Made by a program: the position numbers and the translations under genes
The notes under the pieces: model-generated
Told to the model about the DNA's origin: nothing
What the model saw: the letters and a program-made list of their open reading frames with translations, nothing else
Databases searched by the model: none
Origin: Prauserella flavalba
GTDB taxonomy: Bacteria > Actinomycetota > Actinomycetes > Mycobacteriales > Pseudonocardiaceae
Assembly (NCBI RefSeq): GCF_003202235.1
Contig: NZ_MASU01000009.1
Span: 250,501 to 314,500, forward strand
Direction: 5' to 3'
DNA length: 64,000 nt
Part shown: piece after piece, positions 1 to 8,282 of the stretch
How the letters are laid out: every line of letters starts with the position of its first letter
Numbering within the stretch: the first letter of the stretch is position 1

Positions 1-488
1 CCGAGCACACGGGCGCCGAGCGCCGTGAGCGCCCCGGCCCCGCCGTCGCACGTGCCCGAGTCTCCGCAGCCGACCACGATCCGGCGGCAGCCCTCGTCGA
101 GAGCCGCGCGGATCAGCTCGCCGACGCCGCGCGTGGTCGTCAGCCCGGGGTCGCGCGCGCCGGGTGGCACGAGCCGCAGCCCCGCCGCGGCGGCCATCTC
201 GACGAACGCCGTTCTGGGCCCGTCCCCGCCGAGCACGGCGAAGTGCGCGTCCACCGGGTCGCCGACGGGGCCCGTGACGGTGACGGGCACGAGCCTGCCG
301 CCAGTCGCGGCGGCGAGGGTGCGTGCGGAGCCCTCACCGCCGTCGACGAGCGGCACGGTGTCGATGACGGCACCGGGCACCACGCGGCGCAGCCCGGCGG
401 CGATCGCCCCGGCCACCACCTCGGCGGTGAGCGACTCCTTGAACCCGCTCGGTGCGACGACGAAACGCAGCGGCATGATCGCGGTCAT
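1..488 (-). CDS. Glycerate kinase, C-terminus cut by window edge
   Basis: Phosphorylates D-glycerate with ATP, feeding glyoxylate/tartronate or serine-type carbon into lower glycolysis. About 162 N-terminal codons are visible. They contain APSGFKESLTA near the start and VPLVDGGEGS around residue 50, both typical of the GlxK/GarK family. The tail runs off the window. The ATG at 488 has GGAG eight bases upstream; an internal ATG four codons later is a weaker alternative. The gene follows the DASS transporter gene by 23 bp on the same strand, so the two probably form one operon in which the transporter supplies the substrate. The family call is firm. The exact 2- or 3-phosphoglycerate product cannot be read from this fragment. 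Confidence 0.9.
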   Translation of the reverse strand, partial: MTAIMPLRFVVAPSGFKESLTAEVVAGAIAAGLRRVVPGAVIDTVPLVDGGEGSARTLAAATGGRLVPVTVTGPVGDPVDAHFAVLGGDGPRTAFVEMAAAAGLRLVPPGARDPGLTTTRGVGELIRAALDEGCRRIVVGCGDSGTCDGGAGALTALGARVL

Positions 489-511
489 CTTCTTGTCTCC
501 CTGGGGTTTTG

Positions 512-1849
512 TCAGCGCAACGGCAGGCCGAGCGCGGGCCAGACGGCCCATGCGAACGCGAGGACGAGCAGGATCGTGAGCGGGCCGAGCACGGCGGAGA
601 GCCGCAGCAGGTCGGTGCGCCGGTACGTCGGTGCGCCCTCCACCGAGGCGAACAGCGCGACGGGTTTGGCCGACGAGGGCAGCGTGTGGCAGAAGCCGGC
701 CGCCGCGGTGGAGGCGAACGCGACGGCCGCCGGGTTCAGTCCCGCCGCGGTCGCGAGCGGGATCAGCAGCGGCACCAGCACCGACGAGCGGGCCGAGCGC
801 GACTGCAGCACGAGGTGTGCCGCCGCGCTGACGCCGACCACGACGGCGAGGAAGGTCAGCTCGTCGGCGGTGTCCCCCGGCAGCGCGCCGCCGAGCCACG
901 CGGCCGCGCCCGACGACGTGAGCGCGATGCCGAGCACCGCCGTGGTGACCATGAACAGCAGCAGCGACCACGGCACCGAGGCGAGCGCGGCACCGAACCC
1001 GGTGGTGCCGAGGCCCGGCGCGGTGATCAGCACGGCCCCGGCGAGCGCGACCAGTGCGGGCGAGGCGCCGTGCAGGGTTTCCGTGCACCAGAGCGTCACC
1101 ACGAGAACGAGCACGGCGAGCGCGCGGCGCTGCGATGGCGTGAGCGGGCCGGTGACGGTCGTCCCGGCGAGCTCGGCGACGTGGGCGGGGTCGAGCTCGA
1201 GCGGGTGCCGCCGGTCGGCGCGGCGGGTCATCAGCAGGAGCACGACCTCGGCCGCGAGGTGGGAGCTCAGCACCGCGAAGGGGAAGCCGAGCAGCAGCCA
1301 GTGCGCGTAGCCGATGCCGGCACCGGTCGCGTCGGCGAGCAGCTGGCTGGTGATCACGTGGGCGCCCGCACCGGTGAGCGTGGCGACGGCCGAGAGCAGC
1401 ACGACGGTGGGGAACAGCAGGGCGAGCGCGCGGACGACCCGCTCGCGGCAGGCGAGCGCCGTCGCCAGCGCGAGGAAGACGGGCAGGGCGAGCGCCGCGC
1501 GTCCCGACGTGGCGGGGATCGCGAGCGCTGTCAGTACCAGTGCGGCGGTGACGCGGTGGGCGAGGCCGCGGACGGTGCGGGCGCGCCCGCACACCGCGAG
1601 CGCGACGCGCGTCGGCAACCCGGTGGCGGAGAGCCCGGCGGCGAGCACGAACGCGGCGATGAGGAGCCAGATCGCCTCGCCGCCGAGCGCGGCGAAGAGG
1701 TCCCCTTCCCGGAGAACGCCCGCGCCGACGAGCACGAGCACGGCCGCGAGCCCGACGAACGTGTCGTCAAGCCGGGTGACCATCCACAGGAGAACGGCGA
1801 CGCCGAACACCCCGAGGGTGACCCAGCCGTGCGCGGAAAGTCCAGCCAT
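512..1849 (-). CDS. DASS/SLC13-type anion permease
   Basis: Integral membrane transporter, about 445 residues, made of repeated hydrophobic segments (for example GWVTLGVFGVAVLLW at the start and ALALLFPTVVLLSAVATLTG in the middle). The second half carries a serine/alanine-rich loop, AAAGFCHTLPSSAKPVALF, resembling the SNT-type substrate motif of sodium-dicarboxylate/sulfate symporters. The start is set at the ATG at 1849, just before the first membrane helix. A GTG at 1894 would add 15 residues, but it lies next to a putative operator. Downstream, 23 bp away, is glycerate kinase, so glycerate, tartronate or a similar small hydroxyacid is a reasonable substrate guess. A general dicarboxylate or sulfate specificity cannot be excluded. 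Confidence 0.8.
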   Translation of the reverse strand: MAGLSAHGWVTLGVFGVAVLLWMVTRLDDTFVGLAAVLVLVGAGVLREGDLFAALGGEAIWLLIAAFVLAAGLSATGLPTRVALAVCGRARTVRGLAHRVTAALVLTALAIPATSGRAALALPVFLALATALACRERVVRALALLFPTVVLLSAVATLTGAGAHVITSQLLADATGAGIGYAHWLLLGFPFAVLSSHLAAEVVLLLMTRRADRRHPLELDPAHVAELAGTTVTGPLTPSQRRALAVLVLVVTLWCTETLHGASPALVALAGAVLITAPGLGTTGFGAALASVPWSLLLFMVTTAVLGIALTSSGAAAWLGGALPGDTADELTFLAVVVGVSAAAHLVLQSRSARSSVLVPLLIPLATAAGLNPAAVAFASTAAAGFCHTLPSSAKPVALFASVEGAPTYRRTDLLRLSAVLGPLTILLVLAFAWAVWPALGLPLR

Positions 1850-1894
1850 GGAAACCAGAATCGGTCGCACCGCTGAACCACGGGTGAAACCCAC

Positions 1895-1910
1895 ATGAGG
1901 CGATCTTCAT
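1895..1910. promoter_or_regulatory. Dyad shared with the two-component operon promoter (copy A)
   Basis: On the minus strand the site reads ATGAAGATCGCCTCAT, an imperfect dyad (ATGA ... TCAT, extended by one base each side). It ends 45 bp upstream of the transporter start codon. A copy identical at 14 of 16 positions lies at 4791-4806, 44 bp upstream of the first gene of the two-component operon. The matching distances suggest one transcription factor, most simply the neighbouring OmpR-type regulator, but this is inference. Confidence 0.4.
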
Positions 1911-1915
1911 GCGCC

Positions 1916-2304
1916 GCGAGTCGTGCACTCAGGTTCGCGAGTCGTACGTTCCGGGGCGCGAGTCGTGCACTCCGGCGCGCGAGTCGTGCATTCCGGACGG
2001 CGAGTCGTGCATTCCGGGGCGCGAGTCGCCCACTCGGGACAACGCAAGGCACCCCCAGGTCGCCCCGAACCCGAACGCAGTGAAGGCCACCTTCACTGCG
2101 TTGAACGCAGGGAGGGTGGCCTTCACTGCAGCGAGCGCGTCCCGGGCGGGCCCCGGTGCCCCAACGGGGAACTCGCGGGCCCGAGCGGGGACTCGCGAAC
2201 CGGAGCGCACGACTCGCGAACGGGAGCGCACAACTCGCGAACGGGAGCGCACAACTCGCGCGCTGGAGTGCACGACTCGCGAACGGGAGTGCACGACTCG
2301 CGGG
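1916..2304. repeat. Convergent 21-bp repeat arrays (locus 1) filling the transporter/response-regulator gap
   Basis: This fills most of a 455-bp gene-free stretch. The left arm has six units with CGAGT at 1917, 1938, 1959, 1980, 2001 and 2022, exactly 21 bp apart. Typical unit core: CGCGAGTCGTGCACTCC. The right arm has seven units in the opposite orientation, with ACTCGCG at 2171, 2191, 2212, 2233, 2254, 2275 and 2296. The last right-arm unit ends directly against the stop codon of the response regulator (2305-2307). Each well-kept unit contains its own dyad, GAGT-CGTGC-ACTC. Between the arms are about 130 bp that hold a separate palindrome. Read as RNA from the minus strand, the arms could pair into one long hairpin. 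The 21-bp period leaves reading frames open by chance, so the apparent ORFs here are not genes. Confidence 0.9.
2077..2129. repeat. Palindromic element with AAGGCCACC core, inside repeat locus 1
   Basis: Perfect 15-bp arms GCAGTGAAGGCCACC (2077-2091) and its complement (2115-2129) enclose a second stem, CTGCG-TTGAA-CGCAG (2096-2110). The AAGGCCACC core and the TGAACGCA loop recur in the ftsZ terminator hairpin at 12362-12414, so this is a small repeat family. There is no T-tract here, so terminator function at this copy is less clear. Confidence 0.8.
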
Positions 2305-2964
2305 TCAGCCCAGGCGGTAGCCCATTCCGCGCACGGTCACGATGTGGTCCTGGCCGATCTTGCGGCGCAGCGTCCGCACGTAGACGTCCACGACGTTGGA
2401 GCCGGGATCGAAGTCGTACCCCCACACGTGCGAGAGGATCTGCTCGCGGGAGAGTACCTGCCCCGGGTGCCGCAGGAACAGCTCGAGCAGCGCGAACTCC
2501 CTCGCCGTGAGGTCCACCATTCCCTCCGGGGTCTCCGCGCGGCGCGTACGGAGATCCAGCGACACGGGTCCGTTGCGCAGCACGGTGACCTCGGGGGTGC
2601 GGTCGGCAGGCCGGAGCCGGAGCCGGACCCGCGCCAGCAGCTCCTCGAAGCGGAACGGCTTGGTCATGTAGTCGTCGGCGCCGCCTTCGAGGCCGGCGAC
2701 GGTGTCGTTCACCGAGCCACGCGCGGTCAGGATGATCACCGGCGTGTTGACCCGCGCCTGCCGCATCGCCTGCAGCACCGCGAAACCGTCCCGCCTCGGC
2801 AGCCCGAGGTCGAGCACGACGAGGTCGAACCCGCCCGCGACGACGTGGGCGAGCGCGGCGTCGCCGTCACCCACCACCGTCGTCACGAAACCGTTGGCGC
2901 GCAAGCCCTTCTCGACGAACGAGGCGATGCGCTGCTCGTCCTCGGCGATCAGGATCCGGCTCAT
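2305..2964 (-). CDS. OmpR/PhoB-family response regulator
   Basis: A 219-residue DNA-binding regulator. The N-terminal receiver domain has the acidic pair AEDE at 7-10, phosphoacceptor Asp52 in LDLGLP and the conserved Lys102 in TKPF. The C-terminal winged helix (about 125-219) ends in VRTLRRKIG...VRGMGYRLG. Its start codon overlaps the histidine kinase stop by four bases (ATGA), so the pair is translationally coupled. The stop codon directly abuts a 21-bp repeat array. The regulator could act on the dyads at 1895-1910 and 4791-4806. The signal and regulon are unknown. Confidence 0.93.
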   Translation of the reverse strand: MSRILIAEDEQRIASFVEKGLRANGFVTTVVGDGDAALAHVVAGGFDLVVLDLGLPRRDGFAVLQAMRQARVNTPVIILTARGSVNDTVAGLEGGADDYMTKPFRFEELLARVRLRLRPADRTPEVTVLRNGPVSLDLRTRRAETPEGMVDLTAREFALLELFLRHPGQVLSREQILSHVWGYDFDPGSNVVDVYVRTLRRKIGQDHIVTVRGMGYRLG

Positions 2965-4469
2965 CCTCGTGCTCCCCCCGCTGGTAGTTCGAGCCCGAAC
3001 GTCGCACCCTGGCCCGGCTGCGACACCACCCGGGCCTGGCCGTGATGCGCCTCGGCGATGGCCTTGACGATCGCCAGGCCGAGGCCGGCGCCGCTCCCGT
3101 CGCGCGCACCGGAGGCGCCGCGCACGAACCGGTCGAAGATCCGCGGAGCGTCCTCATGCGACACTCCGGGTCCCGTGTCGGTGACCCAGAACGACACCGA
3201 TCCGTTGTGGACTGCCGAGCCGATCCTGATCACCGCGCCGTCCTTCGTGTGCTGCACGGCGTTCTGCGCCAGCTGCACCACCGCCTGGGTGACCCGCTGG
3301 CCGTCGATCCAGACCTCGCCCTCGCCGAGCGACTCCAGCACCCACGACCTCGGTGCGATGGCCCTGACCTTCGCGTCGATGTCACTCGTCAGCTCCGGCA
3401 CGGACGTCCACTCGGGACGGAGGAAGTCCGGCTGCTCGGCCTTCGCCAGCAGGAGCAGGTCGTCGACGATGCGCGCCATCCGGTCGAGCTCGTCGGTGCA
3501 CAGCCGCACGACCTCGGCCCGCTCGGCGGGATCGTCGCCCATCACCTCCAGATGCCCCCGGATGATCGTGATCGGGGTGCGCAGCTCGTGGCCGGCGTCA
3601 TCGAGGAACTGCCTGCGCGTGGCGAACGCGCTCTCCAGCCGGTCGAGCATCGCGTTGAACTGCTCGGCGAGCGCGGCGATATCGTCGCGGCCGTGCACGG
3701 GGATCCGGTGGGTGAGGTCCTGTTCGGTCAGTTCCGCCGCCGCGCGGCGCACCGTGTTGACCGGCGCGAGGATCTGCCCGGCGACCACCCACGACACCCC
3801 GGCGGCCAGCACGAGCGCCACGGCGCTGATCGCCAGCAGCGTGCGGACCGTGTCGTTCGCGTCGGCCTTGGCCACGTCGACGAAGTAGCCGCTGACGAAC
3901 CACGCCTGCGGCTGACCGGAGCCCGACGGCGGCAGGACGTCCACCCGCAGCCAGCGCAGCTCGCCGCCCTCGGTCTGCACGGTTCCGGTCGCCTGCGGCG
4001 GGTTCACGATCTCCCGCAGCAGGGCATCGTCGAACGCGACGTGGTCGAGCCCCTGGTCGCTCTGCCGCACGGTCTTGAGGCCCCCGGCCTCGGTCACGAC
4101 ACCCAGCAGCACCTCGGCCCGGTCCGGGTACTGGCCTGCCAGGTGCCGCTCGAACAGCTGGTACGGGTCGGTCAGCAGCTGGTCGGTCGCCGGATCCCTG
4201 CCCATCTGCGCGACCCGGCGGAACTCCTCGACGTCCTGCTCGAGACCGCTGTTGACCCTGCGGTCGATGGCCCGGTACTCGAACTCGGCGACGAGCAGCA
4301 CCACGGTGGCGAGCCCGGCGGTCATCACGAGCACGAGCCAGCCCATGATCTGCACCCTCGCCGGCACGCGCGTGCCGCGCGCCGACGCCGGTTTGCCCGC
4401 GATGGGCTGGTACACGGTCGGCCGGTCGCTCATCGGCGCACCCGGCTGCCGCCCCGGGCCGTCAGCCAT
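2961..4469 (-). CDS. Membrane sensor histidine kinase
   Basis: A 502-residue kinase. It has a cytoplasmic N-terminus, TM1 about 41-62, an extracytoplasmic sensor region of about 145 residues, TM2 about 209-231, HAMP (about 232-285), a HisKA domain with phosphoacceptor His294 in DDAGHELRTP, and an HATPase domain (QNAVQH, DTGPGV, GAGLGLAIVKAI). The start is placed at the ATG at 4469, which overlaps the stop of the upstream small gene (ATGGCTGA). The longer reading-frame start at 4505 would lie inside that gene. It partners with the response regulator downstream. The ligand is unknown; the poly-Asp protein encoded just upstream is a candidate accessory. Confidence 0.93.
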   Translation of the reverse strand: MADGPGRQPGAPMSDRPTVYQPIAGKPASARGTRVPARVQIMGWLVLVMTAGLATVVLLVAEFEYRAIDRRVNSGLEQDVEEFRRVAQMGRDPATDQLLTDPYQLFERHLAGQYPDRAEVLLGVVTEAGGLKTVRQSDQGLDHVAFDDALLREIVNPPQATGTVQTEGGELRWLRVDVLPPSGSGQPQAWFVSGYFVDVAKADANDTVRTLLAISAVALVLAAGVSWVVAGQILAPVNTVRRAAAELTEQDLTHRIPVHGRDDIAALAEQFNAMLDRLESAFATRRQFLDDAGHELRTPITIIRGHLEVMGDDPAERAEVVRLCTDELDRMARIVDDLLLLAKAEQPDFLRPEWTSVPELTSDIDAKVRAIAPRSWVLESLGEGEVWIDGQRVTQAVVQLAQNAVQHTKDGAVIRIGSAVHNGSVSFWVTDTGPGVSHEDAPRIFDRFVRGASGARDGSGAGLGLAIVKAIAEAHHGQARVVSQPGQGATFGLELPAGGARG

Positions 4470-4746
4470 CGTCACGGTCGTCGTCATCACGGTCGTCGTC
4501 GTCATCGTCGTCGTCCACCGGCGGTGGCGGCGGCAGCTTGGTGCGGCTCGGGGTGCTCGTCGGCTCGCCGGACGGCGTGGTCGGCGTGGCGGCGGAGGTG
4601 CCTGCGGGCGCGGACTCGCCGATGCGCACGACCTGGGAGGTCTCCTTCGGCGGGCTCGGTTCCGACAGCAGCAGCGTGGCCAGTACGGCCGCGACGGGCA
4701 GGGCGAGCACCGCCACCAGCGCGACGATTCGCGGTGTTCGGCTCAT
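4462..4746 (-). CDS. Small membrane-anchored protein with poly-Asp tail
   Basis: A 94-residue protein. One hydrophobic N-terminal helix (IVALVAVLALPVAAVLATLLL, about 6-26) acts as a signal anchor. A Ser/Thr/Pro-rich linker follows (PTTPSGEPTSTPSRTKLPPPPP), then a tail of about 17 residues, almost all Asp with a few Arg. The mature part should lie outside the membrane. It overlaps the kinase start by eight bases and is the first gene of the operon. Small secreted hydrophilic proteins are known next to two-component systems in actinomycetes. The Asp run could bind divalent cations or cationic peptides and so shape the signal; that is inference. Confidence 0.8.
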   Translation of the reverse strand: MSRTPRIVALVAVLALPVAAVLATLLLSEPSPPKETSQVVRIGESAPAGTSAATPTTPSGEPTSTPSRTKLPPPPPVDDDDDDDDRDDDDRDDG

Positions 4747-4773
4747 ACCCCCACTCTCCTGCCCGGAGGAAAA

Positions 4774-4823
4774 GGCCGGATGAGCCGAAGATGAGGAAAT
4801 CTTCATCGACGGCTCACCCGGCC
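4774..4823 (-). terminator. Intrinsic terminator of ileS
   Basis: Seven bases past the ileS stop, the minus strand forms a long hairpin. The outer arms GGCCGG/CCGGCC and TGAGCCG/CGGCTCA and the inner stem GAAGAT/ATCTTC are followed by TTTTCC. It overlaps copy B of the 16-bp dyad, so the next operon's promoter and this terminator share sequence. Confidence 0.75.
4791..4806. promoter_or_regulatory. Dyad shared with the transporter promoter (copy B)
   Basis: The minus strand reads ATGAAGATTTCCTCAT, 44 bp upstream of the start of the poly-Asp protein gene and matching 14 of 16 bases of copy A at 1895-1910. It also belongs to the ileS terminator hairpin, so part of its symmetry may serve termination. 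Autoregulation by the two-component system is a plausible but untested reading. Confidence 0.4.
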
Positions 4824-4829
4824 CGGTCC

Positions 4830-7800
4830 TCAGCTTTTCGCGACGGCGACGCTGACCTTCTCGCCCTCGCCCACCGAGCCGGAGAACCCGGCGGGCACCG
4901 GGCCGTACTCGACGGCCGTGGCGAGGGTCTCGGCGGCGAGGAACCGCTCGTGCGCCCTCGCCGCGGCGAGCACGTCCTCCGGCGCGTCGACGGTCAGCGC
5001 GATCCGGTCGGCCACGTCCAGCCCGGCGTCGCGGCGGGCCTGCTGCACCACGCGCACCAGGTCCCTCGCGAGGCCCTCGGCCGCGAGCTCCGGGGTGACG
5101 CCGGTGTCGAGCAGCACGAGGCCGGAGCCGCCGGGCAGCTCGGCGGCCGCGCCGGAGTCCTTCGCGACGAGCTTGCGCTCGTACTCGCCCTCGGCCAGCT
5201 CGATGCCGGCGGCGACGACGGCGCCGTCGGGGGTGGTGCTCCACTCGCCGGCCTTGACCGCCTTGATGACGCGCTGCACGTCCTTGCCGAGCCGGGGCCC
5301 CGCCGCCCGCGCGTTCACCGCGACCTCGAAGCCGCCGTGCGCGGCGACGTCGGTGGTCAGCTCCACCGACTTGACGTTCACCTCGTCGCGGATGATGTCG
5401 GCGAACGGCCGCAGCAGCTCCGAGTCCTCGGCGGCCACCAGCAGCTTGGCCAGCGGGAGCCGCACGCGGAGCTTGTTGGCCTTGCGCAGCGACAGCGCCG
5501 ACGAGCACACCTGGCGCACCCGGTCCATCGCCGTGACGAGCGCGGCGTCGGCGGGCAGCTCGGACACGCTCGGCCAGTCGGTGAGGTGCACGGAACGGCC
5601 GCCGGTGAGCCCCCGCCACACGGCCTCGGTGGTGAGCGGCAGCAGCGGGGCCGCCGTCCGGCAGACCACCTCCAGCACGGTGTGCAGGGTGTCGATGGCG
5701 TCCTGCTCACCCGCCCAGAACCGGTCGCGCGAGCGCCGCACGTACCAGTTGGTCAGCACCTCGAGGAAGTCCCGCAGCGTCGCGCACGCGCCCGCGACGT
5801 CGTAGTGGTCGAGCGCGTACTCGACGTCGGTGACGAGCTCGTGGGTCTTCGCCAGCACGTAGCGGTCGAGCACGTGCCGCGAATCCGTACGGACCTTGCC
5901 CTCCACCCCCTCGGCACCCGCATACAGCGCGAGGAAGTAGTACGAGTTCCACAGCGGCAGCACGGCCTGGCGCACGGCGTCGCGGATGCCCTTGTCGGTG
6001 ACGATCAGGTTCCCGCCGCGCAGGATGGGGCTGGCCATGAGGTACCAGCGCATCGCGTCGGAGCCGTCCCGGTCGAACACCTCGGTGACGTCCGGGTAGT
6101 TGCGCAGCGACTTCGACATCTTCTGCCCGTCGGAGCCGAGCACGATGCCGTGTGAGACGCAGGTCCGGAACGACGGCCGGTCGAACAACGCCGTCGCCAG
6201 CACGTGCAGCGTGTAGAACCAGCCGCGGGTCTGGCCGATGTACTCGACGATGAAGTCGCCCGGGTAGTGGTGCTCGAACCAGTCGGCGTTCTCGAACGGG
6301 TAGTGCACCTGGGCGTACGGCATCGAGCCCGAGTCGAACCACACATCGAGCACGTCCGGCACGCGGCGCATGGTCGACTTCCCGGTGGGGTCGTCCGGGT
6401 TGGGCCTGGTCAGCTCGTCGATGTAAGGCCGGTGCAGGTCGGTCGGGCGCACCCCGAAGTCGCGCTCCAGCTCGTCGAGCGAGCCGTAGACGTCCACGCG
6501 AGGGTGGTTCGGGTCGTCCGAGATCCAGACCGGGATCGGCGTGCCCCAGTAGCGGTTGCGCGAGATCGACCAGTCGCGGGCGTTCTCCAGCCACTTGCCG
6601 AACTGGCCGTCCTTGACGTGCTCCGGGTACCACGTGATCTGCTGGTTGAGCTCGACCATGCGGTCCTTGAACTCGGTGACCGCCACGAACCACGACGAGA
6701 CCGCACGGTAGATCAGCGGGTTGCGGCAGCGCCAGCAGTGCGGGTACGAGTGCTCGTAGGTCTCGTGCCGCAGCAGGATCGCGCCCTGCCGCGCCGGGGA
6801 GCCCGTGCCGTTCTTGAGGTCGCGGATGATGTTCGGGTTGGCTTCGAAGACGTTCTGGCCCTCGTAGTCGGGCACCTGCGCGTCGAAACGCCCCTTGGCG
6901 TCGACCGGCGTGACCGGGGTGATGCCCGCCGCGTCGGTGACGACCTTGTCCTCCTCACCGTAGGCGGGGGCGATGTGGACGATGCCCGTGCCGTCGTCGG
7001 TGGTCACGTAGTCGGCGGCGAGCACGCGGTGGGCGTTCTCGTGGCCGACGAAGTACGGGAACGGCGGCGCGTAGCGGGTGCCGAGCAGGTCGGCGCCCTG
7101 GTACCTGCCGACGACCGACGGCTCCTCGCCGAGCTCTTTCGCGTAGGCGGCGACGCGGGCCTCGGCGAGCACGAACCGCCTGCCCTCGGCGTCGGCCACC
7201 TGGACGTAGTCGACGTCGGGGTGCACGGCGGTGGCCAGGTTGGACGGGACCGTCCACGGCGTGGTGGTCCAGATGAGCAGGTACGCGCCGTCGAGGTCGC
7301 TGTCGTTGCCCTCGACGCGGAAGCCGATGGTGACCGCGGGGTCCTGGCGGCTCTGGTAGACGTCGTCGTCCATCCGCAGCTCGTGGTTGGACAGCGGCGT
7401 CTCGTCGCGCCAGCAGTACGGCAGCACCCGGTAGCCCTCGTACACGAGGCCCTTGTCCCAGAGCTGCTTGAACGCCCAGATCACCGATTCCATGTAGGTG
7501 ACGTCGAGTGTCTTGTAGTCGTGGTCGAAGTCCACCCACCGGGCCTGGCGGGTGACGTACTCCTGCCATTCCTTGGTGTAGCGCAGCACCGACTCACGGC
7601 AGGCGCGGTTGAACTCCGCGATGCCCATCTCGTCGATCTGCGACTTGTCGGTGATGCCCAGCTGGCGCTCGGCCTCCAGCTCGGCCGGCAGGCCGTGGGT
7701 GTCCCAGCCGAAGCGGCGCTCGACGCGCTTGCCGCGCATGGTCTGGTAGCGGGGAACGATGTCCTTGACGTAGCCCGTCAGCAGGTGCCCGTAGTGCGGC

Positions 7801-8000
7801 AGGCCGTTGGCGAAGGGCGGGCCGTCGTAGAACACGTACTCGTTGGCACCGTCGGTGCCGGGCTCGCGGGCCTCCACGGTCGCCGCGAACGTGCGGTCCG
7901 ACTCCCAGTAGGCCAGGACGTCCTTCTCCAGCGCGGGGAACGACGGCTGGGAGGGGACCTGGTCGGCGGGCTGCCCGCCGACGGAAGCCTTGGGGTACAT
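4830..8000 (-). CDS. ileS: Isoleucyl-tRNA synthetase
   Basis: Charges tRNA-Ile. At 1056 residues it belongs to the long, eukaryote-like class found in actinobacteria, rather than the shorter E. coli type. Visible motifs are [13 protein letters not shown] (HIGH-type ATP site), DTHGLPAE, and KMSKS within [16 protein letters not shown]; the CP1 editing insertion lies between. The start at 8000 (MYPKASVG) is supported by GAGGAG about nine bases upstream and by the T-box leader. Members of this class are often naturally insensitive to mupirocin, which is family knowledge, not shown here. It is monocistronic, with an intrinsic terminator directly after the stop. Confidence 0.97.
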   Translation of the reverse strand: MYPKASVGGQPADQVPSQPSFPALEKDVLAYWESDRTFAATVEAREPGTDGANEYVFYDGPPFANGLPHYGHLLTGYVKDIVPRYQTMRGKRVERRFGWDTHGLPAELEAERQLGITDKSQIDEMGIAEFNRACRESVLRYTKEWQEYVTRQARWVDFDHDYKTLDVTYMESVIWAFKQLWDKGLVYEGYRVLPYCWRDETPLSNHELRMDDDVYQSRQDPAVTIGFRVEGNDSDLDGAYLLIWTTTPWTVPSNLATAVHPDVDYVQVADAEGRRFVLAEARVAAYAKELGEEPSVVGRYQGADLLGTRYAPPFPYFVGHENAHRVLAADYVTTDDGTGIVHIAPAYGEEDKVVTDAAGITPVTPVDAKGRFDAQVPDYEGQNVFEANPNIIRDLKNGTGSPARQGAILLRHETYEHSYPHCWRCRNPLIYRAVSSWFVAVTEFKDRMVELNQQITWYPEHVKDGQFGKWLENARDWSISRNRYWGTPIPVWISDDPNHPRVDVYGSLDELERDFGVRPTDLHRPYIDELTRPNPDDPTGKSTMRRVPDVLDVWFDSGSMPYAQVHYPFENADWFEHHYPGDFIVEYIGQTRGWFYTLHVLATALFDRPSFRTCVSHGIVLGSDGQKMSKSLRNYPDVTEVFDRDGSDAMRWYLMASPILRGGNLIVTDKGIRDAVRQAVLPLWNSYYFLALYAGAEGVEGKVRTDSRHVLDRYVLAKTHELVTDVEYALDHYDVAGACATLRDFLEVLTNWYVRRSRDRFWAGEQDAIDTLHTVLEVVCRTAAPLLPLTTEAVWRGLTGGRSVHLTDWPSVSELPADAALVTAMDRVRQVCSSALSLRKANKLRVRLPLAKLLVAAEDSELLRPFADIIRDEVNVKSVELTTDVAAHGGFEVAVNARAAGPRLGKDVQRVIKAVKAGEWSTTPDGAVVAAGIELAEGEYERKLVAKDSGAAAELPGGSGLVLLDTGVTPELAAEGLARDLVRVVQQARRDAGLDVADRIALTVDAPEDVLAAARAHERFLAAETLATAVEYGPVPAGFSGSVGEGEKVSVAVAKS

Positions 8001-8236
8001 CCGGGATGCTCCTCGCGGTTCGTCTGCTCTCGTACGGGCTCTGGAGCCCACACGGGGACGACACGGCGCACTGGGCGCACGTTCCGCGGTACCACCCCGC
8101 TTGCCCGCGCCACGCGGCGAGGGCCTCTCGTTCGGCGGCTGTGACGGGCCGCGACCGTCCGGTTCTACTGAGGCACGTACCGCGCCCGTTCTTCCGGAGG
8201 CTCCCCGGTGATGGCCGGATCGACGCCTGTGCCTAC
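8001..8236 (-). promoter_or_regulatory. Translational T-box riboswitch controlling ileS
   Basis: The leader has the actinobacterial ultrashort-Stem-I layout. Stem I is closed by AGGCAC (8229-8234) and GTGCCT (8171-8176). The isoleucine specifier ATC lies at 8210-8212, followed by ACCGGGGAGC. The conserved T-box TGGTACCGCGG, which pairs with the tRNA acceptor end, is at 8084-8094. A sequestering GCTCC at 8043-8047 can pair with the Shine-Dalgarno GGAGC at 8008-8012. Uncharged tRNA-Ile should stabilise the alternative fold and free the ribosome site. No terminator tract is present between T-box and start, so control is at translation. Confidence 0.93.
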
Positions 8237-8282
8237 CAGATTAACGGGTCCCGGCAAACCCTTTGTGCGCGGCTCCTCCGCG

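Noticed and set aside
1909-3045. Frames with periodic peptides (repeats of RESC or VHSGAR type)
   Set aside because: They reflect the 21-bp DNA repeat, which is seven codons long; both strands are open in several frames and no start site stands out.
3042-6155. 1037-codon open frame on the plus strand
   Set aside because: It runs antisense through the histidine kinase, the small anchored protein and ileS, is rich in His/Arg/Gln as expected for the shadow of GC-rich genes, and matches no fold.
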